Assembly: GCA_014860725.1 (NCBI GenBank)
Contig: JACZJD010000603.1
Coordinates: 1-6,947 of the forward strand
Origin: Aquamicrobium sp.
Lineage (GTDB): Bacteria > Pseudomonadota > Alphaproteobacteria > Rhizobiales > Rhizobiaceae
DNA: 6,947 bases
Reading direction: 5' to 3'
This document shows, in pieces, positions 4,849-6,947 of the stretch. The notes under the pieces were generated by a model, which searched no databases, was not told where the DNA came from, and saw nothing but the letters and a program-made list of their open reading frames with translations. Within the stretch, counting starts at the first letter, position 1; each line of letters begins with the position of its first letter. The translations under genes were made by a program, and so were the position numbers.

Positions 4849-6947
4849 CTAGTGCGCCTCGTCCCAGTTGTGGGCGGCGCGGGCGTCGACGTGGAGCGGC
4901 ACCTTCATGGCCAGCGCCGGCATGGTCGCGCTCTCCATCACCTCGCGGATGACCGGGATCGCCGCCTCGACTTGCGTCTGCGGCGCCTCGAAGATCAGCT
5001 CGTCATGGACCTGCAGCAGCATGCGCGTGTCCTTGAGGCCGGCTCCCTCCAGCGCGTCCTCGATGCGGACCATGGCGCGGCGGATGATGTCGGCGGCCGA
5101 GCCCTGGATCGGCGCGTTGATCGCGGCGCGCTCGTTGAAGGCGCGGACCGACGGGTTGGGCGAGCGGATTTCGGGATAGTGCGCCCGCCGGCCGAAGATG
5201 GTCTCGACATAGCCCTTGTCGCGCGCCGCCGCCTTGGTCGCCTCCATGTAGTCGCGGATGCCCGGGAAGCGCTCGAAATATTTGCGGATATAGCTGCCCG
5301 CCTCCTCGCGCGGGATCGAGAGCTGGTTGGCGAGGCCGAAGGCCGAGATGCCGTAGATGATGCCGAAATTGATCGCCTTGGCGCGGCGGCGCACCTCGCC
5401 CGGCATGCCCTCCACCGGCACGCCGAACATCTCCGACGCCGTCATGGCGTGGATGTCGATGCCGTCCGCGAACGCCTGCCGGAGCTGCGGGATGTCGGCG
5501 ACGTGGGCGAGCACGCGCAGCTCGATCTGGCTGTAGTCGGCCGAGATCAGGAGGTTGCCCGGCTCGGCGACGAAGGCGGTCCTGATCTTGCGGCCCTCGG
5601 CGGTGCGCACCGGGATGTTCTGCAGGTTGGTATCGGACGAGGACAGGCGCCCCGTCGTCGTCGCCGCCAGCGCGTAGCAGGTGTGCACGCGCTTCGTCTC
5701 GGGATGGATGTAGCCCGGCAGCGCGTCGGTATAGGTCGATTTCAGCTTGGTGAGCTGGCGCCAGTCGACGATCCGGCGCGGCAGCTCGTGGCCCTCGGCG
5801 GCCAGGTCCTCCAGCACCTGGGCCGAGGTCGACCACTGCCCGGTCTTGGTCTTGGAGCCGCCGGGCAGCCCCATCTTGCCGAACAGGATGTCGCCGAGCT
5901 GCTTGGGCGAGCCGATGGTGAAGCGCTCGCCGGCGAGCTGGTAGATCTCGTCCTCGAACGCGGCGGCACGCTGCGCCAGCTCGCCGGAAAGCCGGCTCAG
6001 TATCTGGCGGTCGACGGCGATGCCGCGCTGCTCCATGCGGGCGAGCACCGGCACCAGCGGCCGCTCCAGTCGCTCGTAGACCGTGACGAGGCCCTTCTCG
6101 ACCAGCCGCGGCTTCATGACCCGCCACAGGCGCAGCGTCACGTCCGCATCCTCGGCCGCATAGCAGGTGGCCTTGTCGAGATCGACCATGTCGAAGGTGA
6201 CGGCGTTCTTGCCCGAGCCGCACACGTCCTTGTAGGCGATGGGCGTGTGGCCGAGCCACTTCTCCGACAACGCGTCCATGCCGTGGGTGCCGTTCAGGCC
6301 GGCGTCGAGCACGTAGGAGATGAGCATCGTGTCGTCGTAGGGCGCGACGTCGATGCCGTGGCGGTGCATCATCACGAGGTCGTATTTCAGGTTCTGCGCC
6401 ACCTTGAGCACCGAGCGGTCCTCGAGCAGCACCTTGAGCGCCGCGAGCGCCTCGCGCGCCGGAATCTGCCCCTCGACCGGCCCGCCGCCGAGCAGGTCGC
6501 CCGCGCCCGCCTTGTGGGCGAGCGGCACATAGGCGGCGCGGCCCGGCCGGACGGCGAGCGAGAAGCCGACCAGCTCCGCCTGCATTGGGTCGAGCGAGGT
6601 GGTTTCCGTGTCGAAGGCGACGATGCCCGCCTCGCGCGCCTCGGCGATCCACTCGTTCAGCGTGGCGAGGTCGCGGATGCAGGCATAGGCGGCGGTGTCG
6701 ATCTTTTCCGCCACCGCGGCTGCCGCGCGCGCGGCGGCGAGCGCCGCCGGGGTGTTCGCCTCGCCAGCGGACGGTTCGTCCTTTGCCTCCACCGCAGCCG
6801 GCGCGCCGCCGGTCGTGTCGAGGTCGGGTCCGTGGGCGTCCGCGCCCCATTCCGTGTCGACATGGGCCGGCTCGATCTCGGCCGCGTCCGCCCCGGAGGC
6901 TTCGGCCACCCGCCGCGTCAGCGTGGTGAACTCCATCGCCTTGAGGA
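4849..6947 (-). CDS. polA: DNA polymerase I, C-terminal part (3'-5' exonuclease and polymerase domains); N-terminus beyond the window
   Basis: Fills gaps in DNA repair and helps replace Okazaki primers. About 698 residues are visible, and the frame stays open to the right edge (LKA before the Met at 6936, here residue 1). That Met is internal; about 280-300 residues with the 5' nuclease domain should lie upstream, since the family is usually 900-1000 residues. Residues about 15-80 are an Ala/Glu/Asp-rich linker. The proofreading domain (about 85-280) has all its metal ligands: FDTETTSLDP (D109, E111), NLKYD (D186) and YAAED (Y259, D263). The polymerase domain has TTTGRLSSSDTNLQNIPVR (427-445), motif A DYSQIELR (D467), motif B RRRAKAINFGIIYG (R516, K520, F524, Y528) and motif C QVHDE (H644, D645, E646). 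F524 matches the Phe of the E. coli enzyme rather than the Tyr of T7-type polymerases. Both activities should be functional. It ends with TAG at 4849. The call is secure. Confidence 0.97.
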   Translation of the reverse strand, partial: LKAMEFTTLTRRVAEASGADAAEIEPAHVDTEWGADAHGPDLDTTGGAPAAVEAKDEPSAGEANTPAALAAARAAAAVAEKIDTAAYACIRDLATLNEWIAEAREAGIVAFDTETTSLDPMQAELVGFSLAVRPGRAAYVPLAHKAGAGDLLGGGPVEGQIPAREALAALKVLLEDRSVLKVAQNLKYDLVMMHRHGIDVAPYDDTMLISYVLDAGLNGTHGMDALSEKWLGHTPIAYKDVCGSGKNAVTFDMVDLDKATCYAAEDADVTLRLWRVMKPRLVEKGLVTVYERLERPLVPVLARMEQRGIAVDRQILSRLSGELAQRAAAFEDEIYQLAGERFTIGSPKQLGDILFGKMGLPGGSKTKTGQWSTSAQVLEDLAAEGHELPRRIVDWRQLTKLKSTYTDALPGYIHPETKRVHTCYALAATTTGRLSSSDTNLQNIPVRTAEGRKIRTAFVAEPGNLLISADYSQIELRVLAHVADIPQLRQAFADGIDIHAMTASEMFGVPVEGMPGEVRRRAKAINFGIIYGISAFGLANQLSIPREEAGSYIRKYFERFPGIRDYMEATKAAARDKGYVETIFGRRAHYPEIRSPNPSVRAFNERAAINAPIQGSAADIIRRAMVRIEDALEGAGLKDTRMLLQVHDELIFEAPQTQVEAAIPVIREVMESATMPALAMKVPLHVDARAAHNWDEAH

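Noticed and set aside
3260..4852. Long plus-strand open frame (530 codons) antisense to the chemoreceptor
   Set aside because: Arg/Ala/Leu/Gly-rich shadow with no domain and no SD. Its extent follows the chemoreceptor gene and runs on through the intergenic gap.
5003..6850. Minus-strand open frame (615 codons) overlapping polA in another frame
   Set aside because: Strongly Arg/Gly/Pro-biased translation. The polA frame has all its catalytic motifs across the same bases.
4849..6936. A short, stand-alone Klenow-like polymerase starting at the Met at 6936
   Set aside because: The frame continues to the window edge with LKA before MEFTTLTRR, which is typical internal PolA sequence, and no SD precedes the Met within the visible bases.

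Overview
This is a GC-rich window (roughly two thirds G+C, with G/C at most third codon positions). It fits an alphaproteobacterium, most likely of the Hyphomicrobiales (Rhizobiales). The evidence is the style of the DNA polymerase I (its junction reads LKAMEFTTLTRRV and a long Ala/Glu/Asp-rich linker precedes the proofreading domain), the class of soluble chemoreceptor, and the codon use. The genus cannot be named from this sequence alone.

Layout from left to right. (1) 29-2302, minus: a complete gene for a Tat-exported caspase-fold (metacaspase-like) protein, with an intact His/Cys dyad and a DUF4384-like C-terminal domain. (2) 2303-2509: a divergent intergenic region with the start signals of genes 1 and 3 and a small cluster of direct and inverted repeats. 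(3) 2510-3208, plus: rpe, ribulose-phosphate 3-epimerase, complete. (4) 3227-4669, minus: a complete soluble chemoreceptor with no membrane segment, an MCP signalling hairpin and a C-terminal PAS/Cache-like sensor. It converges on rpe with only 18 bases between the stop codons, and an imperfect hairpin spans both stops. (5) 4670-4848: an intergenic region, visibly richer in A+T than the genes, holding several short palindromes, a strong Shine-Dalgarno sequence for the chemoreceptor and a weak terminator candidate for polA. (6) 4849-6947, minus: polA, cut by the right edge. The 3'-5' exonuclease and polymerase domains are present; the N-terminal 5' nuclease lies outside the window.

The genes do not form an obvious pathway. 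rpe (pentose phosphate) and polA (repair and Okazaki fragment processing) are housekeeping genes. The caspase-like protein and the chemoreceptor are the accessory and more interesting ones. Each gene appears to be its own transcription unit: one divergent pair, one convergent pair and one tandem pair separated by 179 bases. I saw no mobile element, CRISPR array, tRNA, rRNA or convincing new multi-gene system. The best leads are the exported caspase, the chemoreceptor's altered signalling tip, and the palindrome-rich region upstream of the chemoreceptor.
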